A DNA stretch of 10,103 nucleotides from Discostella pseudostelligera (lineage: Eukaryota > Bacillariophyta > Thalassiosirophyceae > Thalassiosirales > Thalassiosiraceae), in NCBI GenBank assembly GCA_036940085.1, contig JALLBK010000939.1:1-10103 (forward strand). The letters run 5' to 3'. The number at the start of each line of letters is the position of its first letter. Position 1 is the first letter of the stretch. The translations under genes were made by a program, and so were the position numbers. Positions 1-6,935 of this stretch are shown here, piece by piece. The notes beneath the pieces were generated by a model. That model ran no database searches. It worked only from the letters and a program-made list of their open reading frames with translations, and was not told where the DNA came from.

Positions 1-1238
1 TCCAAGAGCGAGTTCAGAACTTGAATCTTCTCAAATATTGATGTATCACCTTGCGTTGAGCTGGAGAGGCAATTGATTGAGTACTCTTCGATAGGTTTGT
101 CGGTTTCATCATCTATTGTTTCATCCGTTGGCACTGACGGCAAATCGAATACACTGCGGATCGGAGTATATGACACGTTGACACTACTATCACCTTCGCG
201 GAAAAGTAATAATGAATTTGCGTGAGCACTTCCACCACTCGAAAAGGTGCATTCTCCAGAAACAGTTAGGGAAGGTGCCAATCGACGGCTGCTGCTGCCG
301 CTGTTCCTACCGGAGCTGATCACATTCTTCTCTGCTACCAACGATGCATACAAAAGAAACTTCACCGATAGTAGCGTTGAATCCTTAGCCGTCAAGGAAG
401 ATCCTGTAGGTTGTTTGTTTCCATTTTCATCTCTCCTTCGCTTTTTTGCACCACCTTCTTTGGAACCTCCGTTACTTTTTTCACGGCTCCCAAGCGACAT
501 GGATAACAGCAATCGTTCAAGCGGTGGAATGAATGAGTAAATATGTTTCCCAACTTCTCTAGACATTGCCGACAACTCTCCACCCTCACTTGGTGATGAA
601 GATATAGTTGAATAGGAAGGAGATGGATCCGACGACGCCAAGATTCCCACAATGGATGCACCGTCCTTCCGAATGTCGCGATCCAAACTATTCAATGCAG
701 ATGATGCATACGCTCCAAGGATAGGTACGAACGGAGCAAGACATTTTAGATCTGATTGTTCTGATGATGACGAGAGTTGTTTAATAATGTCTCCAAAAAG
801 TTTAATAGCAAGACTTCGAACATCATCATCTTCGTCGAGCCAACAGCGACACATGTTGGGTAAAAGCGATGGAAGATTGGCCTCGAGAATAGTCGTTCCA
901 AGCGTAGCCTCAAGCGAACACAAGGATTGCACCGCATCTCGAATGCCCTTGAGGCCCGAAGCTCGCACTGCCGGCGCATGATGACGGAGACTGGTCTGGA
1001 GGGTGGACAGAGCATTTCCCCGAGAGGATGCCAGTTCCAACTTTGCCGCCGCCGAAGTACCAGACACAGCATCATCTTGTTTGTTGGAATATTTGCTCTT
1101 CTGCAGCGATTGATCCTGGGAACGCACAGCTACACTGGCAGTTTTGAAGGACGTGTCCGTGGAATTGAGTTTTGCCGGGGCGCGTTTACCAACCTTGGCC
1201 TTTGGCCGCTTCTTGAAATCACTCGTAGGGGGTGCCAT
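1..1238 (-). CDS. IPI1: Ipi1/TEX10-like pre-rRNA-processing protein, N-terminal 412 residues (runs off left edge)
   Basis: The minus-strand frame from the ATG at 1238 stays open for 412 codons to the window edge, so the 3' end is missing. Residues 9-18 (KKRPKAKVGK) and 24-32 (LNSTDTSFK) match the conserved basic N-terminus of the Ipi1/TEX10 family. Residues about 75-200 look like paired HEAT/ARM-type helices, including LRHHAPAVRASGLKGIRDAV, a WLDEDDDVRSLAIKLF stretch and DRDIRKDGASIVGIL. In yeast and animals this family belongs to the Rix1/PELP1-TEX10 complex, which acts in ITS2 processing and maturation of nuclear pre-60S particles. A basic run, KKRRRD at 265-270, may be a nuclear signal, and serine-rich low-complexity stretches lie at 155-159 and 305-317. 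This start gives the usual short lead before the basic motif; in-frame ATGs at 1349 and 1373 could add 37 or 45 residues. No intron is needed. The family call is firm, while the nucleolar role is carried over from homologues. Confidence 0.85.
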   Translation of the reverse strand, partial: MAPPTSDFKKRPKAKVGKRAPAKLNSTDTSFKTASVAVRSQDQSLQKSKYSNKQDDAVSGTSAAAKLELASSRGNALSTLQTSLRHHAPAVRASGLKGIRDAVQSLCSLEATLGTTILEANLPSLLPNMCRCWLDEDDDVRSLAIKLFGDIIKQLSSSSEQSDLKCLAPFVPILGAYASSALNSLDRDIRKDGASIVGILASSDPSPSYSTISSSPSEGGELSAMSREVGKHIYSFIPPLERLLLSMSLGSREKSNGGSKEGGAKKRRRDENGNKQPTGSSLTAKDSTLLSVKFLLYASLVAEKNVISSGRNSGSSSRRLAPSLTVSGECTFSSGGSAHANSLLLFREGDSSVNVSYTPIRSVFDLPSVPTDETIDDETDKPIEEYSINCLSSSTQGDTSIFEKIQVLNSLL

Positions 1239-1519
1239 CTTGATGAATCCGGATGAATGATGTGGATATCTATTGGATTTTAATTCGGGGGCGTCGGCGT
1301 CGAGCGTCGCGAGGCGAGAAGATTGTGTGGCTGTAATGCTTCCCGCCATTTTCACAAATCCTCGTCCCGCCATTATTTATTTCTCTTCTACCCGCCATTT
1401 TGCCCCTCTTTCTTCGCCACAAATTGCTTCCCGCCATTTTCGCCACACTTTTCCGCCGCCGCTGCGATGACGATGACGATGATGATGAGTCAAGCAAAAC
1501 AACACCATCACCATGAACC
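1239..1519. promoter_or_regulatory. Bidirectional promoter/leader between IPI1 (-) and DUF1997 gene (+)
   Basis: This 281-bp spacer separates two divergent start codons and has no supportable gene of its own. It holds a cluster of CCCGCCATT(T/A)T repeats (1341-1440), a GATGAC/GATGAT microsatellite (about 1466-1488) and a GCN4/AP-1-type TGAGTCA at 1486-1492, about 28 nt before the DUF1997 start. No convincing TATA box was found; the A+T-rich stretch at 1373-1385 is the nearest candidate. Confidence 0.6.
1341..1440. promoter_or_regulatory. Four-copy CCCGCCATTTT motif cluster
   Basis: Copies of CCCGCCATT(T/A)T preceded by T or A lie at 1341-1352, 1365-1376, 1390-1401 and 1429-1440. The start-to-start steps are 24, 25 and 39 nt. 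The first and last share the longer form GCTTCCCGCCATTTTC. TTCCCGCC resembles an E2F/DP core, and the reverse strand AAAATGGCGGG resembles the YY1-type motif of animal promoters. Which factor, if any, binds in this organism is unknown. On the minus strand every copy also contains an ATG in a good start context. Confidence 0.5.
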
Positions 1520-2320
1520 ATGGCCATGGTCCAACTCCTACCTCTCTTACTATCGGCACTGCTAATAGCAGCTTGTCACCATGCAGCTTTAGCATTCACA
1601 TCATCTCACGTTAGTTCAACACGCTCAGTGCAGCTGAGGTCATCCACCATCTCTCCCAGATATGCAAGGCCAGCCTCGCGCAAATCATGGACTGCTCGGG
1701 AGAGAGATGCCATTCTAGGCCGCGATGGCGAATACTTCAAGCTGGATAGGATGCGAGGGAAGATTGAGTTTGGATCATCGAACCGTATCAAGACCGCTCT
1801 TGAAGGTTCAGATGAGGCATCTGTCCGTCGATGGCTTGCCGATGACGAGCAGATTGCCACGTCCATATGGGACCCCAAGTTAATCAAGGTGGTAGAACCA
1901 AAGGTGTACCGATTGAAGTTGATGACTCTCATGTTCGTCACAATCCAACTTGCACCACATGTCGATGTGAGGATGTGGACAGATGAAAGGGGATATTTCA
2001 ATCTTGAGTCGGTTGCGTTCGACCCTAATATTCAATTACTACCCGGGATTGGTGTATCGGCAGACTCTCTGGGGATAACTATTGATGTGGTGGGCGAACT
2101 CATGCCATCCACAGATGGTAGAGGGGTAGACGGTAAAATTGGATTTGTTACTTCTGGGGAGCTTCCACCGCCCATGCGTTTGCTTCCAGAGGAAATTTTG
2201 AAAGCATCACTAAGCACAATCAACAGAACAATTGCGAACTTTGCAATCAGCAGTTTTCAGGACGGGGCTCGTGCAAAATTCCAAGCATTTATGGAGTCGG
2301 AAAGAGCCAGAGCATCGTGA
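1520..2320 (+). CDS. Plastid-targeted DUF1997-family protein, function unknown
   Basis: An intact 266-residue single-exon gene. Residues 1-25 form a hydrophobic signal peptide ending ALA, followed by F26 and a Ser/Arg-rich, acid-poor stretch to about residue 55. That is the A-F cleavage pattern of diatom plastid presequences. The mature part carries the DUF1997 pattern of cyanobacteria and plants: VYRLKLMTLMF (129-139), a VDVRMW strand (148-153), and the family's best block SGELPPPMRLLPEEIL (212-227), followed by a C-terminal amphipathic helix. No catalytic residues are recognisable, and I know of no established biochemical role. The family's cyanobacterial origin and the presequence point to the plastid stroma or thylakoid face. 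Two in-frame ATGs (1520 and 1526) sit together; the first is taken. It is divergent from IPI1 and convergent with BST-A. Confidence 0.8.
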   Translation: MAMVQLLPLLLSALLIAACHHAALAFTSSHVSSTRSVQLRSSTISPRYARPASRKSWTARERDAILGRDGEYFKLDRMRGKIEFGSSNRIKTALEGSDEASVRRWLADDEQIATSIWDPKLIKVVEPKVYRLKLMTLMFVTIQLAPHVDVRMWTDERGYFNLESVAFDPNIQLLPGIGVSADSLGITIDVVGELMPSTDGRGVDGKIGFVTSGELPPPMRLLPEEILKASLSTINRTIANFAISSFQDGARAKFQAFMESERARAS

Positions 2321-2563
2321 CATGCATTGAGCCATTAAGCGAGCAATTCTAATGATTAATGATGCTACAATAGAGTCGCGAGAGAGCAGAACCGACACGT
2401 TGGCTCTAGAAATTTTTGATCATTGAGGCTGTATGTAAATCATTTGAGCTGCATGCGTTAAAATGTCACTTATTACCGTGGTATTATCTACTAAATAGTG
2501 ATCTCCTAGAAAAAATGTTCGTTGAATGGAAATAGTACAGTTGACTCCGAAGACGAATACTAC
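2321..2563. other. Convergent 3' intergenic spacer
   Basis: This 243-bp spacer lies between the stop codons of the DUF1997 gene (plus) and BST-A (minus) and must hold both 3' UTRs. It is A+T-rich. I see no clear AATAAA on either strand, no tRNA and no coding signal. Confidence 0.6.
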
Positions 2564-3966
2564 TTAACGGGTTGGGGCCATGGCCTCCAAATTCTGCCTC
2601 ACCGTATCCGCGGACTCATCTTGTCCTTGTCCAGCCCAGCTCACAATCTCATCGCACCAACCACCAATCCTATCACAGAAAACCTGCATCGGAAGGATGG
2701 TAAATGGTTCTTCCAATTGGGTAGCAAGCTCCTCAATGCCAAAAAGGCAAATGGAAATGAAGGCAGTGGCAGGAATCATCACGATGTGATTCCAAGAGTT
2801 GGCAAATGGCTCATACAGTGCAAAAGGGAGAAGGATCAAGTAACATGAAAGGAAACGGGCGGTGTGGCGAGTGTAGAAAAGTGGAACGGGAGATGAAAGG
2901 AGACGCTCGCATCCTCCCAAGGTGTCCTCGAAAATAGATAGGTTTGTGTTGATAGCATTTTTTCGCACCCAATGCATAGGAAGCTTTTCAATCGCTACAG
3001 ACAGATCGTAGAGTGCACGGTTGGGACGATGATTAGCTTTGATGATGGCATCAGCTTGGGCCGGTGTGAGGCGTGCCTTAATCTCGGCGACAAAATCTTC
3101 TTCGTCTTCATCGGGAGGTGAAAGGTGACGCTTCATCGAGCGGACGAAGGCCCATGTGAAGAGACTTACTTGACCAAGGAGATATTGTCTTTCGGCAGGG
3201 TTGACTGGGGGTAACAACTCAGTTGATGACTCCATGAATAGTGTGCTGTCCCACTCGGATTGATTACCATACCATGCAGTTGCCATTCGATTAAGGTCGC
3301 GGGTGTGATTAATGTTGAGTCCCCAGAATTTACGAGCTTCATCCCAGCGTCCATAAGATGAGTTGGTACGGAAGACTGTTGATTTATTCAATGAGAAACA
3401 AGACATGTAAGTACATGCAAAGGTATTGCGCTTCACGTTCAAAGTAGATGTCGCAGCTCACCAAGAAGTAAACCCAATGATGGCGTAAGAATCGTAAATG
3501 GGGTCAAAGGAAGCCCCACCATCATAGCCCACTTCTCCGTAATAATTGCATCATGTTGTACACCCGCGAAGTCCTGATACCCCCCAACAAGTAAGTTCCA
3601 CCCCCACACGAAAATGGCAACACACACCGTCAAGGCCACCTCATTTCCGATCTGCTTGTATATTCCCGAGTTGAAGAGCGTTTTGAGATTGTTCACAAAT
3701 CTATCAGGAGATCTATGCTTCACCCACAAGTCATGGTTGTACACTGTACGACGGTATTTTCGGCTGCCCTCTCCGTACAGCTCGGTGACCGGTGCGGAGG
3801 GATCGATGGGTGGACCCATGTAGAGCGTCGAGCGGGCCGACGTTTTGGCAATGGAAGTTTTGGCTGTCGAAATCGGTGAAAGTGACTTGGTAACAAAGGC
3901 ACTGCTGCCAGGAAGCGTCCCGATCGCGGACAGCATCGTGAGTGCTGCGCTGAAACGGAGAAGCAT
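2564..3966 (-). CDS. Bestrophin-family anion channel, plastid-targeted (BST-A)
   Basis: Two exons, 3966-3462 and 3375-2564, join to 438 residues. Residues 1-23 are a signal peptide (GSSA|F at 23/24) followed by a Ser/Thr/Lys-rich transit stretch. The bestrophin core has four membrane segments: about 109-128, 146-170, 341-357 and 366-384. Family hallmarks are LPLTPFTILTPSLGLLL at the second helix, VFRTNSSYGRWDEARKFWG (169-187), an acidic PPDEDEED patch (255-262) and GIEELATQLEEPF (381-393). Bestrophins form pentameric anion channels. Green algal thylakoid members (Chlamydomonas BST1-3) are tied to bicarbonate delivery to the lumen, so a thylakoid HCO3-/Cl- channel is the likely role here by inference. 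Compared with its neighbour BST-B it has a loop 15 residues longer after WYG (206-237) and a longer C-terminus. It is transcribed divergently from BST-B across a shared 389-bp region. Confidence 0.88.
3376..3461 (-). other. BST-A intron (86 nt, phase 1)
   Basis: The donor is G|GTGAGC at 3462/3461 and the acceptor AACAG|TC at 3376/3375. Splicing joins ...SLGLLL to VFRTN by making a GTC codon, and the exon lengths (505 + 812) sum to a multiple of three. Retention would add seven codons and a stop, truncating the protein after two helices. Confidence 0.9.
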
Positions 3967-4355
3967 GGTACGATATTGTCGAGGTTAGTAGGAGATTATC
4001 GATGTCGATGAGGTGAGATTTTATGAGCCTCTGAAAGGAAGCGGGACGTGTTGATTTTGGATTTGACGTGATGAGAGCCGAGCAGTGACGTCACAGGCAG
4101 CTCCATTTGGCACTTTCTCTGCCTACGTCACATCCCTACTGTAGAAAATACTTATTCCTTCGTACAAACTGTCGACGTCGTCATGTCGACGTCATGATGA
4201 CGATAAATGCTGACGTACCCCCGAATTTAAAAGCTTCAACCTCACACAAAACAAGCAGAAACAAGCGCACAAAACACCGCTGCCATCGCCTCATATCTTT
4301 TGTTTCGACGGTATCGACATCGACCTCCGCCCGCCGCTGCCGCCGATAATCAACC
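3967..4355. promoter_or_regulatory. Shared bidirectional promoter of the bestrophin pair
   Basis: This 389-bp region separates the two divergent bestrophin ATGs and contains no supportable gene. Its centre holds the ACGT-core cluster listed separately. TATA-like stretches sit on each side: TTTAAAAG at 4226-4233 for BST-B and, on the minus strand, CATAAAAT at about 4017-4024 for BST-A. An 11-bp inverted repeat, ATCGACATCGA in each gene's sense, lies exactly 33 nt from each ATG (3999-4009 and 4313-4323). Confidence 0.7.
4064..4216. promoter_or_regulatory. Cluster of six CRE/CCRE-like bZIP elements (TGACGT / ACGTCA)
   Basis: Elements read on the plus strand are TGACGT 4064-4069, palindromic TGACGTCA 4086-4093, ACGTCA 4125-4130, palindromic CGACGTCG 4173-4180, CGACGTCA 4187-4194 and TGACGT 4211-4216. 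A further ACGTG core is at 4046-4050. The pair nearest each gene has the same centre-to-centre spacing of 23 bp. GTCGACGTC is directly repeated at 4171-4179 and 4185-4193. In the diatom Phaeodactylum, TGACGT and ACGTCA are the named CO2/cAMP-responsive elements of the pyrenoidal carbonic anhydrase promoter, recognised by a bZIP factor. Low-CO2/cAMP control of both bestrophins is therefore inferred. Confidence 0.7.
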
Positions 4356-5638
4356 ATGCGCCTATCAACCTTGCTCCTATTGGCACTAGCGCCATTCGAT
4401 GTGAATGCCTTTGCACCTACGGCTACGGCTCCTCGCGTCAATGTCGTCGGGAAGCGCTCCTCTACACCCCTCGAAATGGGCCCGCCAAATCCCGACATCG
4501 TCCTGCAAGAAACGTACGGCGAAGGCAGTAGAAAGTACCGACGCACGGTCTACACCCACAATGAATGGATTAAGCATCGATCATCTGACAGATTCCTTCG
4601 CAATCTATCTTCGATGTTCAATAGCGGTGTTTATAAGAGTATTGCAAAAGAGGTTTTTGCCACTGTCGGCATTGCTTCCTTCCTGGTGGTGTGGAATGGA
4701 CTTACGGGAGGATACACAGATTTAAATGGCGTGCAACACGAGGCTGTCATTAACTTCCTCCCCGCCCTGACTCTTCCTTTGACCCCATTTACTCTCCTTT
4801 CACCTTCTTTGGGTCTTCTTTTAGGTAAGCAACCTCGTCAATCGAATGTGTGAAAGTTGGTTATAATAAATCCAACTAATTATTTTGTAATTTCTGCAAT
4901 TGCACAGTATTCAGAACGAACTCATCGTATGGACGTTGGGACGAGGCACGTAAATTCTGGGGACTGAACATCAACCATACCCGGGATCTTAATCGCATGG
5001 CAACTGCATGGTATGGACACGACGGCATCCCCATTAATCCTTCCGTTCGCGCCGAACACCTTCGCCAAGTAAGTCTTTTCACATGGGCCTTCGTCCGCTC
5101 GATGAAGCGTCACCTTTCACCACCCGATGAGGACGAGGCTGCATTCGTTCAGGAAATTTGCGCGAGACTATCACCATCCCAGGCGGAGGCTATCATCAGC
5201 GCAGTCCATCGTCCAAACCGTGCACTCTACGATCTGTCTGTAGCTATTGATCGACTTCCCATGCACTTTATGAGAAAGACGGAGATTAACAAGAACCTAT
5301 CTATTTTCGAGGACACCTTGGGAGGATGCGAGCGTCTTCTTTCATCTCCCGTACCGCTTTTCTACTCTCGACACACTGCCCGGTTCCTTTCCACCTGGCT
5401 TCTTCTCCTTCCGTTCGCATTGTACGAACCATTCAAAGGATCATGGAACCATGTCGCCGAGATTCCTGCAATTGCACTTGCATCCGTGTTCCTTTTCGGA
5501 ATTGAGGAGCTTGCCACCCAATTGGAGGAACCATTTACCATCCTTCCGATGCAAGGGTTCTGCGACAAGATTGGAATGTGGTGTGATGAGATTGTGAGTT
5601 GGAGAGGTCAAGGTCTTGACGACAATGTTTATGAGTAG
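4356..5638 (+). CDS. Bestrophin-family anion channel, plastid-targeted (BST-B)
   Basis: Two exons, 4356-4824 and 4908-5638, join to 399 residues. The signal peptide (1-18) ends NA|FAP, a textbook diatom plastid presequence, with a short transit stretch to about residue 40. The mature protein begins near MGPPNPDIVLQETYGEGSRK and matches BST-A almost throughout. Membrane segments lie at about 99-117, 134-158, 316-331 and 338-355. The helix-2 motif LPLTPFTLLSPSLGLLL, the VFRTNSSYGRWDEARKFWG block (157-175), acidic PPDEDE (228-233) and GIEELATQLEEPF (354-366) are all present. The loop after WYG (194-210) is short and the tail ends QGLDDNVYE. The likely role is a thylakoid pentameric HCO3-/Cl- channel supporting carbon concentration, by homology to algal thylakoid bestrophins; ion selectivity cannot be read here. 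A decayed retroelement begins about 200 bp downstream on the same strand. Confidence 0.88.
4825..4907 (+). other. BST-B intron (83 nt, phase 1)
   Basis: The donor is G|GTAAGC after 4824 and the acceptor TTGCACAG|TA before 4908. The spliced codon GTA restores LGLLL-VFRTN, and the exons (469 + 731) sum to 1200 nt. Position and phase are the same as in BST-A, although the intron sequence has diverged. Confidence 0.92.
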
Positions 5639-5840
5639 ATGTCTATCCTATGCTCATCTCTATGTTAATTACGGTTTGCACTATTTAAATCTAGCAGTAG
5701 TAATTTCTACTTAATCACAATTTACTCAACAACAATCAATTCAATCCAATTACACCTAGTCCTCTCAGAACCGATAGGACATTTTGATCAAAATAACTCA
5801 AGTTCGGAAGGATTATTGATGCATTCTCACCACCACCACG
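5639..5840. other. BST-B 3' UTR and leader of the retroelement
   Basis: This 202-bp A+T-rich spacer lies between the BST-B stop and the gag ATG. It holds a CTATTTAAAT box (5681-5690) and a 14-bp palindrome ATTTTGATCAAAAT (5781-5794). A 5' LTR or part of one could lie here, for example starting TGTCTATCC at 5640. No tRNA primer-binding site is recognised and no second LTR copy is in the window, so no LTR is called. Confidence 0.4.
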
Positions 5841-6935
5841 ATGAAGGACAAGAATTTGAATTCGAAACCGAAATCGAGCGGCGGGAAGCCCAACAACAAG
5901 CAAGGTTGTATCATTCGATTTAAACCTCCCAAGCCAAGCGAGGAGATGATGAAAGCCAAGTTCTTCGAGGCTGACGACACCGAAAAATCGGAACTAGTTC
6001 GCTGCTACCAAACCGGGGATGATCACGCTAATCTCATCGCGCTAATGAGCCGAATCATCGGGCTCAGCAATTTATACGGGTTGTGGGATGAGGGCAAATC
6101 TCAAAGCTGGCTCAAACGATGTCTCGTGCGCTGGATGATCAAGTGAGAGAGGAATGGCAGGCAATAACAAGTGAGATAGATGACTGGGACCAGGCGGACA
6201 TGAAGGCAATATTCATTTCTCTTCTGCAACGGTTGGCAACACAAGTGTTTGGACCAACGGCATTTAAAACGCAATGCAGGACAATGGAGAACAGCGACAT
6301 TAAGATCCCGGAGAACAACCTTCACTTACCATCTCTTTCAAATCAATCGCTTATTGCCATACCTCGGCATTAACGCCACCGAATACTCCACCATTGAGCT
6401 CAACAAGATTATTGTGAAGAGTCTACCTGCAATGGCGAAGCGGAAGTATTTGGTTGATGGCGGCGACAATCTTGAAGATCAAGCCGATATCCTGGAACTG
6501 ATGACGCAACTCGATACCAAGTTTAGGTTGAAGAAGGAGTTCGCGGAGTTAGAGAAGCAATCATTGAATAATAAACAGGGAAAGTCGAATCAGTCGAGCA
6601 ATAATGGGAATAACAAGGGTGGCAACGGCAACGGAAAGAAGTCATCCAATTCCAATCCATGCAGGAAGCACGACGGCGCTCACGAGTGGAAAGACTGCCC
6701 CGATAATAAGTCCAATCAGAACAAGTCGAAGGGTGAAAAGGACGCGGCAAAGAGTGACAAGAAGACAAAAGGAGACTTACATTCTACCAAGTCCGCGGAG
6801 ACCCCGGCAAAGAAGAAGACCCCCGTTGTTCGCTTTAATAAGGAGGCCGAGACGAAGGAGTCCGAAGCCGACTTGCAATACGATGATTCGGACGATGCAT
6901 CTGCGATGATGGTGCAGGCCGTGGAAAACAAGCCA
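5841..6935 (+). pseudogene. gag: gag (capsid and nucleocapsid), twice frameshifted
   Basis: The N-terminal part is open from the ATG at 5841 to about residue 93. Coding then moves to the next frame at 6119 (MSRALDDQVREEWQAITSEI) and returns to the first frame near 6324 (TYHLFQINRLLPYLGINA). The text across the two joins reads as one helical capsid-like Gag. A 1-nt loss beside the AAA at 6114-6116 and a 1-nt gain near 6314-6335 explain it. After a basic Asn/Gly/Lys-rich linker comes an unusual zinc knuckle, CRKHDGAHEWKDC (6660-6698), spaced C-x2-H-x3-H-x4-C. A Lys/Glu-rich linker follows, leading without a stop into the protease. Gag normally packages the element's RNA; this copy cannot make the full protein without recoding. 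Confidence 0.8.

Larger units (their letters stand above)
2564..5638. repeat. Inverted gene duplication (BST-A / BST-B palindrome arms)
   Basis: The two bestrophin genes form inverted arms around a 389-bp centre. Coding DNA of the second exons aligns closely, with two fully identical 44-nt blocks: 3117-3160 with 5078-5121, and 2901-2944 with 5294-5337. The N-terminal presequences, introns and tails differ. The shared intron position and the matching leader element show that duplication copied an intron-containing gene plus some upstream sequence. Confidence 0.8.

Noticed and set aside
746..1075. Two 109-codon reading frames over the IPI1 gene (746-1075 minus, 652-981 plus)
   Set aside because: The Ipi1/TEX10 frame covers this stretch without a break and has recognisable conserved motifs; these are out-of-frame shadows.
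1466..1490. GATGAC/GATGAT repeat as a functional element
   Set aside because: It is a short simple-sequence repeat of the kind common in such leaders; only the adjoining TGAGTCA is mentioned.
2321..2563. Possible tRNA or small RNA gene in the convergent spacer
   Set aside because: No cloverleaf, no GGTTCGAA-type B box and no terminator-like structure were found.
2522..2848. 108-codon plus-strand reading frame opposite the end of BST-A
   Set aside because: It is the antisense shadow of conserved bestrophin exon 2 and has no family signal of its own.
4107..4349. 80-codon plus-strand reading frame in the shared bestrophin promoter
   Set aside because: It is Arg/His/Ser-rich composition noise lying over the regulatory elements and BST-B leader, and ends just before the BST-B ATG.
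5640..5760. Possible 5' LTR beginning TGTCTATCC and ending near a CA in CAATTCAATCCA
   Set aside because: TG...CA ends are easy to find by chance; no primer-binding site follows and no second copy is in the window.
5781..5794. 14-bp palindrome ATTTTGATCAAAAT as an operator
   Set aside because: A single A+T-rich palindrome in eukaryotic spacer DNA with no partner or known factor; noted but not called.
6111..6121. Programmed -1 ribosomal frameshift in gag
   Set aside because: CTCAAACGATG is not an X-XXY-YYZ slippery heptamer, the shift is inside one domain, and the frame shifts back about 200 nt later. Mutation or base-calling error is simpler.
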